Shown here: one piece after another, positions 30,501 to 39,254 of the stretch
Position numbering within the stretch: the first letter of the stretch is position 1
Layout of the letters: every line of letters starts with the position of its first letter
Source: Dolomedes plantarius
Taxonomy: Eukaryota > Arthropoda > Arachnida > Araneae > Dolomedidae
Length of the DNA: 64,000 nt
Direction of reading: 5' to 3'
NCBI GenBank assembly: GCA_907164885.2
Contig: OU015503.1
Coordinates: 129,492,877-129,556,876 of the forward strand
The notes under the pieces: model-generated
What the model was told of the DNA's origin: nothing
The model's database searches: none
Seen by the model: the letters and a program-made list of their open reading frames with translations, nothing else
Position numbers and translations under genes: made by a program

Positions 30501-33500
30501 TTTAGTTTAAAAAAGGGCAATTTTAATTTGAAAAAAATAAGAGACAGAATAAATCATCCAAATTGAAACTAGATATCATTGGGTCTTTTTATTTTTGCTT
30601 TTATTTTAATATTTTAATGATACTGAAAAACTAATTCACCTTTCAATTATACTGTATTTATTATACAATGTTGTTATACATTTGGGGAAATTAATACATA
30701 AGGCAGGTAAGGTAGGTTTCAAAACAGAAATTTATTAAATACAAACCATAGAATAATTGTTATATACAGTATAATCAATACCAAAATCAAATTTAGAGTG
30801 ACTGGCTGTAGTATAAAACATTCAATTAAAATTCAAATGTTTACTGTGTTTTATTTTACTTGAAAATATGAATAAAATAACTGCTACAATACTACTTAAT
30901 TTTAAATTCCTTCCTTAGGAATTCTTAAAATAAAAATTATCAGAATTTTCTCAAACTTAAAAAAAAATTTTTTTGGGGAGAATCAGAATTCCAAAATATA
31001 AAGAACTAAAATTCTTGAGATTCAGACAGAGATTTTCTGGTAAAACCTCAAGATTTCTTGCCATGGGATTCATGAGCACAATCATAACCCACATTTGAAA
31101 GTATTAGTATAAAAGAGTATACATGATAAATATCATTAGAATACCCAAGAACAGCAGTTACTTGACAGTTTCTGAAATTCATTTTCTCAATACAATTCTT
31201 GAACTATCTAATGTACTGCATTTTACAAGAAACCTCAAATGTACAGTTTAAATCATTTGTCATTAAAAAAAAAAGACCTAAACAAATAGCTTCTTAGAGT
31301 AATTAAAAGCTTAAAAAAAACTTACTAAATTGTTAATTACTTTGTGTTAATGAAAATCCATTTTGAATAGTCTTAGATAAACACCCACATTAGATATAAA
31401 ATCCATTATGAATAATTGTCTAAATATAACATAAGTGTAACATTTTAAAATGAAAATTTATACCTCATTAAGTAGTTTAATCTTTCCTTTTTTTGAATAA
31501 TATGCTTTTTTAAATTAAGAAATCAAAAGCAATCTGTTTTTCTTTTGCTCTACAGTATTCCTACTGGTTAAGCACAATTCAACCTCCCCCTTACATTATT
31601 TTGAGAATGTCTCTCCCTCATATATTTAATTTATGCAGATAAACGAAAATGGATCTGAAAACCCTTTATAAGCCTTATTTATCAAAGTTATTATTACATC
31701 ATTGATAAAATGAAAATAAATGTATTGTTTCACTTTTATTAATGCTTCTGAAGTCACTGTAAGGTATACTTTAAAATTTAATCAGAAATAAATGAGATGT
31801 TCCAATATTTATGGATAAAGTTTTTTAATAAATATTTTCCTTAAAATAAAACACTAACCCAAAGGAATCTGATACATGGAAAGAATATTTGTAATTATTA
31901 AAGTGCAAACATTTTGTTTTTCAACAAACTTACTGTATGTTTTAAACATTCAAATAATCTAAAAGAAAATTATGAAATAGAGATTTTTGAAGTTATTTCA
32001 CTTGTTTCAAGAGCATGAAATCTAGCAATGTTAATTCCAGACACTTAATGACAATAAGTGAATTATTTATACAACATATATGAAATGGATGATAAACTCA
32101 AACTACTAAAACATTTTATAAAAAGTTGAGGGCCAAAAGAAATTTAATCTTAATTTTTTTTAATAATCCTTTTCTTTAACAGCACTTTAAAATAATGCAG
32201 AAAGGCTTGATACCACCTCTGACGGTAAAAAAGGAAGCCCAACACTTGTCACTACTCTCCCTCTTTTTAACTCCATAATGCAGCAGGATAGGTTTCAGAA
32301 AAATATAAACAGCACCATAGAACTTATTTCATACAAGTTTAAAAGCATTATAACTGAACACAGATAATTTTTCACCTACTACTAACTTAATAAACTGAAA
32401 AATTATTAATGGCCCTTAAAATGTAGCAATGGGAGACATGACAATGAGTCTCCCAGTATTTCACTATATATCAAAAAAATAATAAATAACCACATATTAA
32501 AAATAATAAAGTTACATCAGGATAAAATATGTTAATGTACACTATTTGTAAATAGAAATTATTTACAAAAATCTTTATACTATATGTAATTAAAATTTTA
32601 AATTATTTAACATGTCCGCTGCCACTAAAATTGACATATCCATCCTCAGATGCCGACGTTTCTATGGTGTTCATAACTTATCTTAGTCGACTGTCGTTCC
32701 AGAGTGTCGCCGGCATACGAGGTAGCGCCATGTTGACGCACTAGAGCGTCAGTGGCAGTGAACGTGTTAATACCTTTATAATCATTTTACTACAAAAAGT
32801 AAACATTTTAAGTTATTTAGTATGTAAATAAATATATAGTTATATTAATGAATTATATTAAAACAAAGTATTTAAATAAGAGGTGCCACAAGAAAAATTA
32901 TAAGTTTGGAGTATCACTATTAGAAAGTGGTTTAAAAACAATGCGAGTCATATTCCTTGTTTAAACCAATATAAGTAAGCCCAAAAGGAAAAAAATACTT
33001 CATATTTAAGTAAAGTTAAAACTGGAGAAAAAAATTAATGAAAGTGAAATTCTTTAAACATTTGAAATAAAAGTCAACATGTATGTCATTCAGATAAATA
33101 ATTTTCCACTTTATAGATGCAAAAATTTCTTCGCCAATAACTTTTCAATGACAATTAAGAGATGGAGATAGTAAAAGTAAAATTTTAATGTCTTTATCAT
33201 GCAGAATAAGTAAACTTCGCTAGAAAGACACAAGCCAAAAAAATTTTCAAACAGGACTTGTACTCATTTACAGAAATCAAAAATAAGGACTTCTTAAGGA
33301 CTTGTGGAAGCATTTTTAAGGAGCTCAAAAACTATAACGTTTTATTTCCAAAGTACAGACAAAAGTACAAAGTTCCAAAGTACATTTGCTTATTAGAATA
33401 GAATTGTAACCTTAGGATGATTTCCCCCAAAATATCAGCTTTATGAATCCATGATATTGACCATCATATTACTAAGATACTTTTACATGTTTAAATACTT

Positions 33501-34396
33501 TATAGTGAATCATTGGAGCAAACCATTAGTATTTTATTTTTAAAGTTGGAGGGAAGGGGGCAAGACAGATGAAATAAGTGCTATCATGAATAACAATATA
33601 CAAAAAAAATAAACACAAAAAGTATTTGCATTTTATCAAAGCCAATCGTTGAAAGTCAAGATTAACTGAATAATAACTACATTTTAAAGACATATACGTA
33701 AAAAAAAGTACACAAAAATACTTTTTACAGGCTCTTAAAACAGATACTGAAAATAAAGAGTTTTTAAGGCCAAACATAGAAGAAAATTCTGATCTTGACC
33801 AATATTAGGTCAAATGATCCTTAACACCAGCCTTTTATCATTAAAAGGCTATTCTTAAATGATGCAGGAAGGGTATATTTTTCACGGCATTGGCAAACCA
33901 AAAGGCACATACGAGAACATTCATCAAATGCAACAAACCAAAAAAAAAAGCAAAAACCCACAAACTCAGGATACCAAGTTTTTCAAAAGCGCAAATTCTG
34001 AAAGATATGAAAATCTTAAAACACTTTAAAACTATTAGTTAAAAAATGTCAAGCATTCAAACAATCTGTCACTCATGAGTCTGAGAAATTCAATTTAGCA
34101 CATCAAATGAACTAATGTCAAAAAGAATAAGAAAGGCATATAAATTGAAGAGAACTTTTAAAACAGAGTTTATAACAATCCGTTAAAGCTATCACATCAA
34201 TTTTATTAAAACATCAATATTTGTTAATCAACATATCTACTACTTTTTTAGATTCAATGTAAAAACAAAAAATTCATTTATAAGTATGCATTTAAATAAA
34301 ATTTTAAATCAGCATAGTGCCATTTTTAGAATCCAGGTTTTCGATAGGACTAATGATGCAAATGTAAATTTTAAGTGGTATAAAACAGATATACTA

Positions 34397-34450
<54 letters not shown>

Positions 34451-37400
34451 TATATATATGTATATAGTAGCCAGATATCTTAGTGCATATACTTCTTAAT
34501 GTACCAAAGAAGCATTTATTAACATAATAAAAATAAATTTTAGAGATATACTTCTGTATTATTGAGCATAACTTAACATCTGGGGAAATTCAAATCACTC
34601 AGCAACACAGCCGATCACTATGGGAATTCTATTAAAAACAAGAGTGAGTCATAACTTCATAAAACTATTTTTTTTATGTATATTCAGTTTTGCTCCTGTC
34701 CAGCCCACAACACTGCATAATAGACACACAACAAAATTACTTTGTTATGCAAATTTTGGTTTTTTTAATTTTACTTTTCTGTTAGCCGGACATATTTGGA
34801 GTGTTTGCTTTTCAAATATTGCCATTGATGTGGATGAAAAGCCACCATCTTAGAGCAATGCAATCAGTAAAATAAAACACAGTATATGTGAATCATGCAT
34901 GAGAACCTGAAGTTTGGAAACTCAATTGAATAACCCCGAAGGCAGCAAATACACATGTATAAAACTTGAAACTTAATTGGACACCAAAAAATATTCGCTT
35001 TTTACCAAAAGATTAAGCAATTGCAAGGAAGCACTAAATGGTGATATAAAACACATTGAAGAATAGCACGCCACCCTATCTGTGGCAACAAAGAAGGGTA
35101 AGACATTTTTAAGGACATTAAAGAATTTTGGTTCCCTATGTACATATTTACTTGATGATTAAAATTCCTGTTTACTTATATATTTTGTTCATTTACTCAC
35201 ATTAATGATGAAAGTTAAAGTCAATAAACAATTAACCCCGAAATGCTACTTGTGAATTTTATTTTGCAATTTTCCTTCTGCCTTACTGACGAAAAAGTGC
35301 CCAAAATAGTTTTACTAGCAGCAACTCCTGATGGGTAATTGAAAAAAGTTAAGTTAGATACTTTTAAATATATTGATATAAAAAATCTGTTAGACTTACA
35401 AAACACTGATGCAAAAGGAAAAGTATGCATTAGTGTCATTCAAAATGGAGGGTCACCTAGAAAAAAAAGTCATTTCAAACTTTACTGAAAATTGAAAGAC
35501 CTCTGTATAACATATAGAGGGATGACAGTTATGATAAAATGGACCTCAGCTGCCATATTGAAATAATATCGCTATGCTTTTAAGGCCTTCGGGCCTATTT
35601 TATGATTTTTAGTCTGAAATCTGTATATTTCATGGACAAAAATCACCAAACTTGATAAAATCATAGAAGAGAGCTTTCTGTTTTGCTAAAAGTTTTTAAA
35701 AAACAATTTACTACCACATCATACTCACAATAAAGAGGTTATAAATGCTTCACCCTGTCAATTATACCCACTCTTGCTACATTGCCATGAAGGAATTTGT
35801 TTACATAAGACTTCTTTAAAAACTTTTACTAAAATTATGTATAAACAAAACTTATTTGATGCTTAACACATAGATATCAAATGCCTAGTGTTTTAACTAT
35901 ACATTTTACACATTTATTCACTTTTACAGCTTTACTTTTGAGAACTTTTTCCTTGGGTATTTGTTGATAAATTGTAACTATACAATCTTCATTAAAATAT
36001 TAATTTAAAAAAAGTGTTCGAGCTTGTTGACTGTAAAATTGACTAAAAACAAAGTTCTTTCAAACTTGGTTTTGAATAAACTTGACAATCAACAGTATAT
36101 TTAGCCTGCTTTCCTGATATCTTTAGTTAATTATTTAAAGTTTTATTTATGGATGGAATGTCTAGATATATCATCTTTTAAATTCAAGTTTATTAAAAGT
36201 ATTTCGTAAAACATTACAATTTGATACTCTATTTCACATTTCTGTATATTTAACCAGGTTTTATTTTGGGGATAAAGAGGAGGAAATGAAGTGATTCTAG
36301 CATAACTTAACTGATAAGGGAGTGGACATGCATTCTTTCAGAGGATCAGCATACTTACCTTGCATGTTGAAGGATGCAGATTTTGATCTATGTGGATCAA
36401 TTCTTTTGTGATTGAACCTGATAAAGTTAGCATTTGGCACAGAGTTACACCAAAAAAAAATAATCAAACCAAGATGATATAGCAGCCAAATAGTTAAAAT
36501 AAATATAACTTAGCCCCCTAAATGAGCTATCAACAACTACTTCCAAATGTGTTTATTTAATACAAAAATATTTATATGAAAACAATTTCTCTCTCTGAGA
36601 TACTTTGCAAATAAATTCTTATCAATGTTAACTCTATCCTTTTTTGAGACTGAAACTAATAAAACACAGACTTCAATATCTGCTTCTGGGTTCCAGAAAA
36701 ATAAAGATTATTGTATGTACACGATTACATTTCACAGTTCCCTTTTACAATGCACAGAATTCAACTTTAGAGGTTATTAAAATATTGAAGTTAATTCTGA
36801 AAAGCACTGATTGAATTAAATGACTTAACAAGATAAATATTTTTTTTTCAAATGAAATCTCTTACCTAATTTGTCCTCCTTCAATTTAACAAAGGACTTT
36901 CACAACATAAATATTAGTGATAGAATATGAAAGTTTGAGTGAAAAAAGGAACTAAACCATATTCTCTTGTTTATCCTATCAATACATAAACATTCATAAT
37001 AATAATGCTGCATTTCTTTAGCTGATTACTTAACATACACAAATTTGCATAAGAAAACTTTTTTAAATTTCATATTCATTCACCATAATGTAATTCATTT
37101 TTCACAAGCAGTCATTTGTGATACAAAGAAAATATTCAAATGTTTTATGAAATTAAATATGAATTAAAAAAAAATGAATAACTATAGTGGAAAATTAAAC
37201 ACTTTTTAATAATTCTTACATGCAGGGCTAGAATTAAGATTCCGGCTGTATAACAAATAAAACCAAATTACCATAACTACCAGCAAAATTTTTCACAGAT
37301 ACAGTAATCATTTATTTATTAAAACTCATGAATACATGCATATGTATCATGCGCTATAATATGTATGACAACAAATTTTTCAAACATATGCACTTTAAAA

Positions 37401-38749
37401 AGCTTAAATAAAAGTTCTTACATGTGGAGGCATATGGAAGAGTTAACAGCCTTAATTAACTAAAGAGTAAACAAGATATTTAATGTCGATACATAGAATG
37501 CTAATTTATATACTACTAATCAAATATCTCAATTACAGTCAAAAGAATCAAACTCTACAAAACAGACTAAGTACCGAAATAAACAAAAAGCAAAGTAATA
37601 CAATATCTTTAAAAATAAGTAAGATAAAAAAACTTACTAACCATGTAACTACTAATTGGAATAAGTGTTATCCTCTTTAATGGTTTTCCATCTAGAAGAA
37701 AACAGACACAAATGTACATCATTACATGTGATATTACAAAATGTTCGATGTAAAAATTTGACGTCACTTTAGAAGTAGTTTACTGATCATGTGATTTGCA
37801 ATTTTAATGTCACTCATATTACACTATGTAGCTCGTTAACATTTCCCAAAAAAGAATAAAAATTAGAAGCAAATATCATGTTTGTAAATCAATGATTCCC
37901 AATATGTTGAGGCCATTAGACTATTTATATGAATAACAAAAAACCACTTCAAACTAAACACATGCAATATTTATGAGACAGATTCTTCAACAAGATGATT
38001 ACCCTTCATTAGAACAAAATGCGTTTGCAATAATCAGAATACAATGGATCATTTAAAACGATTAAGCTAAAACAGTACTTTCATCGGCCATTAATAAGGC
38101 TTACCTGGAAAAGCTAAATGAAATGTATAAGTTCCAGGTGTTGATTAATTTCTTATAAGAGAGCATAAACTATAATATGCTGTTAAGAGTTCAATAACCA
38201 ATAATCCTTGCGTAAAAAACTGCGAATTACTCAAAAAATAAACTTAGCTTCTCAGCTCATACGATACAGAATTCGATCAGTACCTTCAGCCGTTAATTCT
38301 CTTAGATTATAGCATAATATAGAGAGCCTGTATATGATTCTAGAAACAATTATGTTGCCACTAATAGATGGCGCTACATTCGTTGAGATCGGGGTATTGC
38401 TAAGAAAATGTGATTTCATAAATATATTGGTAGTGCAAAATTGATAACAACTGTAATAAACCAATCAACAATTTAATGTGATGAATTGCAGTAAAAAAAT
38501 AACAGACAAAACAATCACTGATTCGACGTCATTTTGAAAAGCAAATTAGAGTCATTGCTTTATGCCAAAGGATAATTTTAACCATTCATCTTATCTTGTT
38601 ACTTTTAAGCATGCGCAAACAATCTTAACAGGTTTCTTTACAGTTCTACCGAGGCTTTATAACAAATAAATCAAAACGTAGGTATCATCCATACAAATGA
38701 ATTACATTTTATCAAGTAATACCTTCATATTGGTCTTGCGGCGACCCAT
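117..38749 (-). CDS. RBM25: RNA-binding protein 25 (RBM25), ten exons, 3' end outside window
   Basis: RBM25 is a nuclear splicing regulator associated with U1 snRNP; it has an N-terminal proline-rich part, one RRM, a glutamate/arginine-rich middle and a C-terminal PWI domain. Exons on the minus strand: 38749-38723, 24601-24475, 21687-21647, 17327-17220, 11756-11649, 9055-8998, 7713-7622, 6051-5808, 2596-2493, 197-117. Every intron is GT-AG and all joins keep frame, giving 330 codons. Recognisable blocks: MSFPPGPPLPMPGMPPVPP start, RRM RNP2-like TVFVGNI, WKRVQGANGKLQ, RNP1-like FGFCEY, LRAMRLLHDYELGEKKLV, KVDAKTKEKLDEYK, and DKFRDTYK at the left edge. The charged region and PWI domain lie beyond position 1. 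The family assignment is very secure; the first exon is the least certain part. Confidence 0.95.
348..738 (+). pseudogene. Non-LTR retrotransposon RNase H remnant
   Basis: From 359 one frame reads LQWIPSHGGLSENNIADRLA, a clear RNase H segment (WIPSH, then N-x-IAD) of the kind at the C-terminus of EN-RT-RNase H retrotransposon polyproteins. It stops at 443. A second frame (492-746) carries a likely continuation, including a decayed Cys-rich tail region. Frame breaks show it is dead. It lies antisense to RBM25. Confidence 0.75.
806..1388 (+). mobile_element. Internally deleted mariner-type element (DUF4817 class)
   Basis: Inverted ends CAGGGTGTTTCAAAAAGAAT and, at the right, TTCTTTTTTAAACACCCTG, flanked by TA. 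Around 980-1,070 a frame starts MATALQKSFCVLHFANCESV, like the HTH N-terminus of DUF4817-class mariner transposases. Near 1,200 VWDEFAYHIDICRAYKGGHI followed by EHL and a stop resembles their C-terminus. The catalytic middle is gone, so this is a non-autonomous deletion derivative. Confidence 0.8.
2493..2596 (-). CDS. RBM25: RBM25 exon 9
   Basis: A 104-nt exon from a TTTTTTCAG acceptor to a GTAAGT donor. It reads VASPVMSSHQPDKNSNSENM then SPKPRIDYERLKKN. It is weakly conserved in composition but in frame with both neighbours. Confidence 0.85.
4345..4514 (+). repeat. tRNA-derived SINE-like unit with poly-A tail
   Basis: GGGTTCAAATCCCGACGCTA at 4,359 is a clean tRNA T-arm/B-box with its stem partner. 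About 120 bp of unrelated body follows and an A-rich tail starts near 4,503. The A-box half is degenerate or missing. The direction of the tail supports plus orientation. Confidence 0.55.
4837..5579 (-). mobile_element. Non-autonomous Helitron, copy 1
   Basis: On the minus strand it begins A|TCATATATATAAAA and ends after AGCGAAGCACGGGTATTCAG with CCAG|T, a one-base change from CTAG. It matches the element at 19,088-19,834 over nearly its whole length, including the run of ACTGACTG repeats near the 5' end. It carries no coding sequence. Confidence 0.8.
5808..6051 (-). CDS. RBM25: RBM25 exon 8, post-RRM acidic linker
   Basis: A 244-nt exon with a TTAG acceptor and a GTGAGT donor. It begins VKVDAKTKEKLDEYKATKLA, the conserved segment right after the RRM, then an acidic Lys/Glu/Ser stretch, then DDALDEMTKQRDNAIMTSLQ and LINAHSSELN. 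It leaves one base of the next codon. Confidence 0.95.
6052..7621. other. RBM25 intron 7
   Basis: AT-rich intron. One copy of a dispersed repeat lies at 7,330-7,535; nothing else is recognised. Confidence 0.75.
7330..7535 (+). repeat. Dispersed repeat, copy A
   Basis: Shares an ordered set of words with 34,885-35,075: TGAATCATGC, AATAACCCCGAA, GATTAAGCAATTG and AAGCAC-x-AAATGG, at similar spacing. No tRNA promoter, inverted ends or coding sequence was seen. Confidence 0.5.
7622..7713 (-). CDS. RBM25: RBM25 exon 7, RRM RNP1 and helix 2
   Basis: A 92-nt exon from a CCCACAG acceptor to a GTAAGT donor. It encodes FGFCEYGDPESALRAM then RLLHDYELGEKKLV. FGFCEY is the RNP1-type strand of the RRM. 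It exits in phase 0. Confidence 0.95.
7714..8997. other. RBM25 intron 6
   Basis: Contains a probable pogo/Tigger-like MITE (7,872-8,376) and a TA microsatellite near 8,752-8,780. Otherwise AT-rich intron. Confidence 0.7.
7872..8376. mobile_element. Probable pogo/Tigger-like MITE
   Basis: The left end GTGAAATCCTGATTTAACAT and the right end ATTAAATCGGGGTCCCAGTG are imperfect inverted repeats. Internal words (ATATAACGTCATTTT, TAACATCACTTTTCAT) repeat the theme, as in Tigger-type non-autonomous elements. No coding sequence is present. Confidence 0.4.
8998..9055 (-). CDS. RBM25: RBM25 exon 6, RRM beta-2 region
   Basis: A 58-nt exon from a TTTATTTCAG acceptor to a GTATGA donor. It encodes RCGIVLNWKRVQGANGKLQ, very characteristic of RBM25, and leaves one base of the next codon. 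Confidence 0.95.
9056..11648. other. RBM25 intron 5
   Basis: AT-rich, with a T-run followed by about 25 G at 9,541-9,588 and a tRNA-like segment at 10,530-10,690. Nothing else is recognised. Confidence 0.7.
10530..10690 (-). repeat. tRNA-like (SINE-head) sequence
   Basis: On the minus strand GGCCGGATGGCTAAGGCACT resembles the 5' part and A-box of a long-variable-arm tRNA. The B-box is degenerate and the rest does not fold as a tRNA by eye. Probably the head of an old SINE. Confidence 0.35.
11649..11756 (-). CDS. RBM25: RBM25 exon 5, RRM beta-1/alpha-1
   Basis: A 36-codon phase-0 exon with a TTTTCAG acceptor and a GTACTG donor. It encodes KGPPVTVFVGNITDRAPDTL then VRQILQ, the first RRM strand with the RNP2-type motif (VFVGNI) and helix 1. 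Confidence 0.95.
12204..12237. repeat. Perfect 15-bp hairpin
   Basis: AGCAGAAAAGAAGAA, loop CTAA, then its exact reverse complement. Function unknown. Confidence 0.7.
13436..13780 (+). pseudogene. Tigger-like transposase C-terminal remnant
   Basis: The frame includes DDEVITYENPTDEDIVEEI and, in a continuing frame, EERVLKSFDVLDKK, typical of the acidic C-terminal region after the DDE domain of Tigger/pogo transposases. The N-terminal CENPB-type DNA-binding part and the catalytic core are absent, and the frame shifts after 13,705. Not functional. Confidence 0.65.
13899..16676 (+). mobile_element. Mutator-like DNA transposon nested in the Tigger copy
   Basis: The ends are imperfect inverted repeats: left AAGGTGACTTGACTGCCTAC, right GTAGGCAGTCACTTT. 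The flanks (ATTTTTAGTT and ATTTTAATTA) may be a decayed 9-10 bp target duplication. It encodes one Mutator-like transposase broken by two frameshifts. Confidence 0.8.
14378..16092 (+). pseudogene. Mutator-like transposase, two frameshifts
   Basis: Three overlapping frames form one protein of about 570 codons. 14,378-14,890 begins MMGHCKSYRSKKRKFSGNRF and has Cys pairs (CCPEC, CVKCKNC) of a zinc-ribbon-like N-terminus. After a one-base loss near 14,800 the frame continues through 14,901-15,713 with VTMDGTWQKCSYSS, YYGDGNCKAYEAV and ECIGHVQKRVGNRLRKLKK, characteristic of the arthropod Mutator-like transposase domain, where the acidic residues in DGTW and GDGN are probable catalytic ones. A second shift near 15,690 leads to LCDKKLLRKCLHGMTQNANE (15,688-16,092), the conserved CLHGxTQNANE block. 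Family identity is strong; activity is unlikely because of the shifts. Confidence 0.85.
17220..17327 (-). CDS. RBM25: RBM25 exon 4
   Basis: A 108-nt, 36-codon exon from a TTTTTCAG acceptor to a GTAAGG donor. It reads MMAPVAMTMPAPIPMPQHQK and ends in a basic Lys/Met stretch with STYKKYE. It is phase 0 on both sides and lies just before the RRM. Confidence 0.88.
17471..18331 (-). mobile_element. Non-autonomous Helitron with hairpin 3' end
   Basis: On the minus strand the 3' end reads CCGTCAAGTTTGACGG, a perfect short hairpin, then GTACTAC and CTAG|T. This is the Helitron terminus. The 5' end (TCATAAATATATCAGCC, 18,331) is a guess. No coding sequence. Confidence 0.55.
19088..19834 (+). mobile_element. 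Non-autonomous Helitron, copy 2
   Basis: Starts A|TCTATATATATAAAA and ends CGAAGCACGGGTATTCAG then CTAG. Same family as 4837-5579 in the opposite orientation. No ORF and no target duplication, as expected of Helitrons. Confidence 0.85.
19859..21119 (+). mobile_element. Non-autonomous Helitron, second family
   Basis: Starts A|TCTTTATATATAAAAGG and ends CGAGCAACGCCGGGACGGGT then ACAGCTAG|T, with a GC hairpin just inside. It lies only 24 bp after the first Helitron. A word near CGATTACTATT-CAGTGAT occurs twice inside (about 20,565 and 20,741). Confidence 0.8.
21647..21687 (-). CDS. RBM25: RBM25 exon 3
   Basis: A 41-nt exon between a GTTTAG acceptor and a GTAAGT donor. It completes the split Gly codon and reads GMIPMTVGMMPAP, continuing the Pro/Met-rich region. 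It exits in phase 0. Confidence 0.88.
22057..22834 (+). mobile_element. Tc1/mariner-like non-autonomous element
   Basis: The left end CACTGAGTGACCAATTTATT after TA and the right end AATAAATTGGCTACTTAGTG are inverted repeats of about 20 bp with a few mismatches. The interior is less AT-rich than the intron and has short open frames, but no transposase motif was recognised. Confidence 0.65.
23860..24134. mobile_element. hAT-type MITE with perfect 8-bp target duplication
   Basis: The 275-bp element runs from CAGCACTTCTTAAACTTTT to CAGTTTAAGAAACGCTG. It is flanked on both sides by CCCTAGGG, an exact 8-bp duplication. Internal GCGACCCC / GGGGTCGC words are also inverted. This is the typical hAT MITE layout. 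Confidence 0.92.
24475..24601 (-). CDS. RBM25: RBM25 exon 2, proline/methionine-rich N-terminus
   Basis: The acceptor TTTCCAG ends at 24602 and the donor GTAAGAG begins at 24474. After 12 codons comes the conserved start MSFPPGPPLPMPGMPPVPP at 24565, followed by MMPPPYAVPPM and a split glycine codon. This Pro/Met composition matches the RBM25 N-terminus. Confidence 0.92.
32611..32766. mobile_element. piggyBac-like MITE with TTAA target sites
   Basis: The 156-bp element is flanked by TTAA on both sides. The ends CATGTCCGCTGCCACT and, inward from the right, CACGTTCACTGCCACTGACG are inverted repeats. The GC-richer body stands out from the AT-rich intron. Confidence 0.8.
34398..34460. repeat. 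(TG)n(TA)n microsatellite
   Basis: A short GTGTGTG followed by more than twenty AT repeats. Confidence 0.9.
34885..35075 (+). repeat. Dispersed repeat, copy B
   Basis: Diverged counterpart of 7,330-7,535 (shared TGAATCATGC, AATAACCCCGAA, GATTAAGCAATTG). Same orientation, no coding sequence. Confidence 0.5.
38723..38749 (-). CDS. RBM25: RBM25 exon 1 (in-frame N-terminal extension)
   Basis: Reads MGRRKTNMK and ends at a GTATTA donor. The ATG has a favourable context (A at -3, G at +4), and an in-frame TGA lies nine codons upstream, so it is the first ATG of this frame. Joining the AAG end to the acceptor at 24601 gives FFPLKFIKAVPK before the conserved MSFPP start, with no stop. This could be coding, or it could be a 5' leader exon with the real start at 24565. 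No other host gene fits this exon on the minus strand. Confidence 0.6.
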
Positions 38750-39026
38750 CTTCCGCAACAATAAGGACAGCTGAATTCAGTCCGGAAAAGCTTACTCCAT
38801 GGCGAGGGTAATTCCGGGCTGAAAAGCAACTTTAACCTCGAGACTTATCCCTCGAGACTTTTCCCTCGAGACTTGTTAGGCAGCGCGCATCTTGCTTGAA
38901 AAATGGACCGATTATGGTCGCTCACCGGCAGATGGCGCGACATGTAACAGAGGCGCCGATTTTTCATATGGACACGTGTTTATGAAAATTATTTTACAAA
39001 TTTTAAAATTTATTATATGCACAGAT
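38750..39026. promoter_or_regulatory. Divergent promoter interval between RBM25 and THAP exon
   Basis: The 277 bp between two head-to-head ATGs must hold both transcription starts if both genes are active. It is richer in G+C than its surroundings. It contains three near-tandem copies of CCTCGAGACTT (38,836-38,874), each centred on the palindrome CTCGAG. No TATA box is evident. A bidirectional promoter is an inference. Confidence 0.55.
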
Positions 39027-39134
39027 ATGCTGACATGCTTTACACCTGGTTGTATTAGTGGCTTAAAACGATCAGCCTTAAAAAGAAACAAAGAAACTGG
39101 ACAGAGAAATCCTAGTTTGTTTACTGCTCCTAAG
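39027..39134 (+). CDS. First exon of a THAP-domain protein
   Basis: A 36-codon open segment beginning MLTCFTPGCISGLKRS and ending with RNPSLFTAPK at a good donor (GTAAGAAC). The start matches the THAP zinc-finger N-terminus: the C-x4-C pair (CFTPGC), then the short basic stretch and the SLF-x-APK motif. The next THAP exon (with the conserved W, the C-x2-H pair and the AVPTIF motif) was not found before the transposon-rich region, so the gene is distant, broken by insertions, or a remnant. THAP domains occur in host DNA-binding proteins and in P-element-type transposases; this exon alone cannot separate them. Confidence 0.6.
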
Positions 39135-39207
39135 GTAAGAACATTACTATTGTTTTGTTTTAATATAAGATGTATAATAGTGAGAGAAAAATCTTGGCGT
39201 TTCAACA

Positions 39208-39254
39208 CGAAGGGCGTTTCAACACTGTTGAATTATCAGCTTTAAAATTCAATT
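39208..39254 (+). repeat. 47-bp direct repeat, copy 1
   Basis: Identical to 39,927-39,973; starts CGAAGGGCGTTTCAACACTG. Confidence 0.9.

Larger units (their letters stand above)
24602..38722. other. RBM25 intron 1 (14.1 kb)
   Basis: Very AT-rich. Only a piggyBac-like MITE, a TA microsatellite and one dispersed-repeat copy were recognised. No coding exon on either strand could be supported. Confidence 0.65.
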
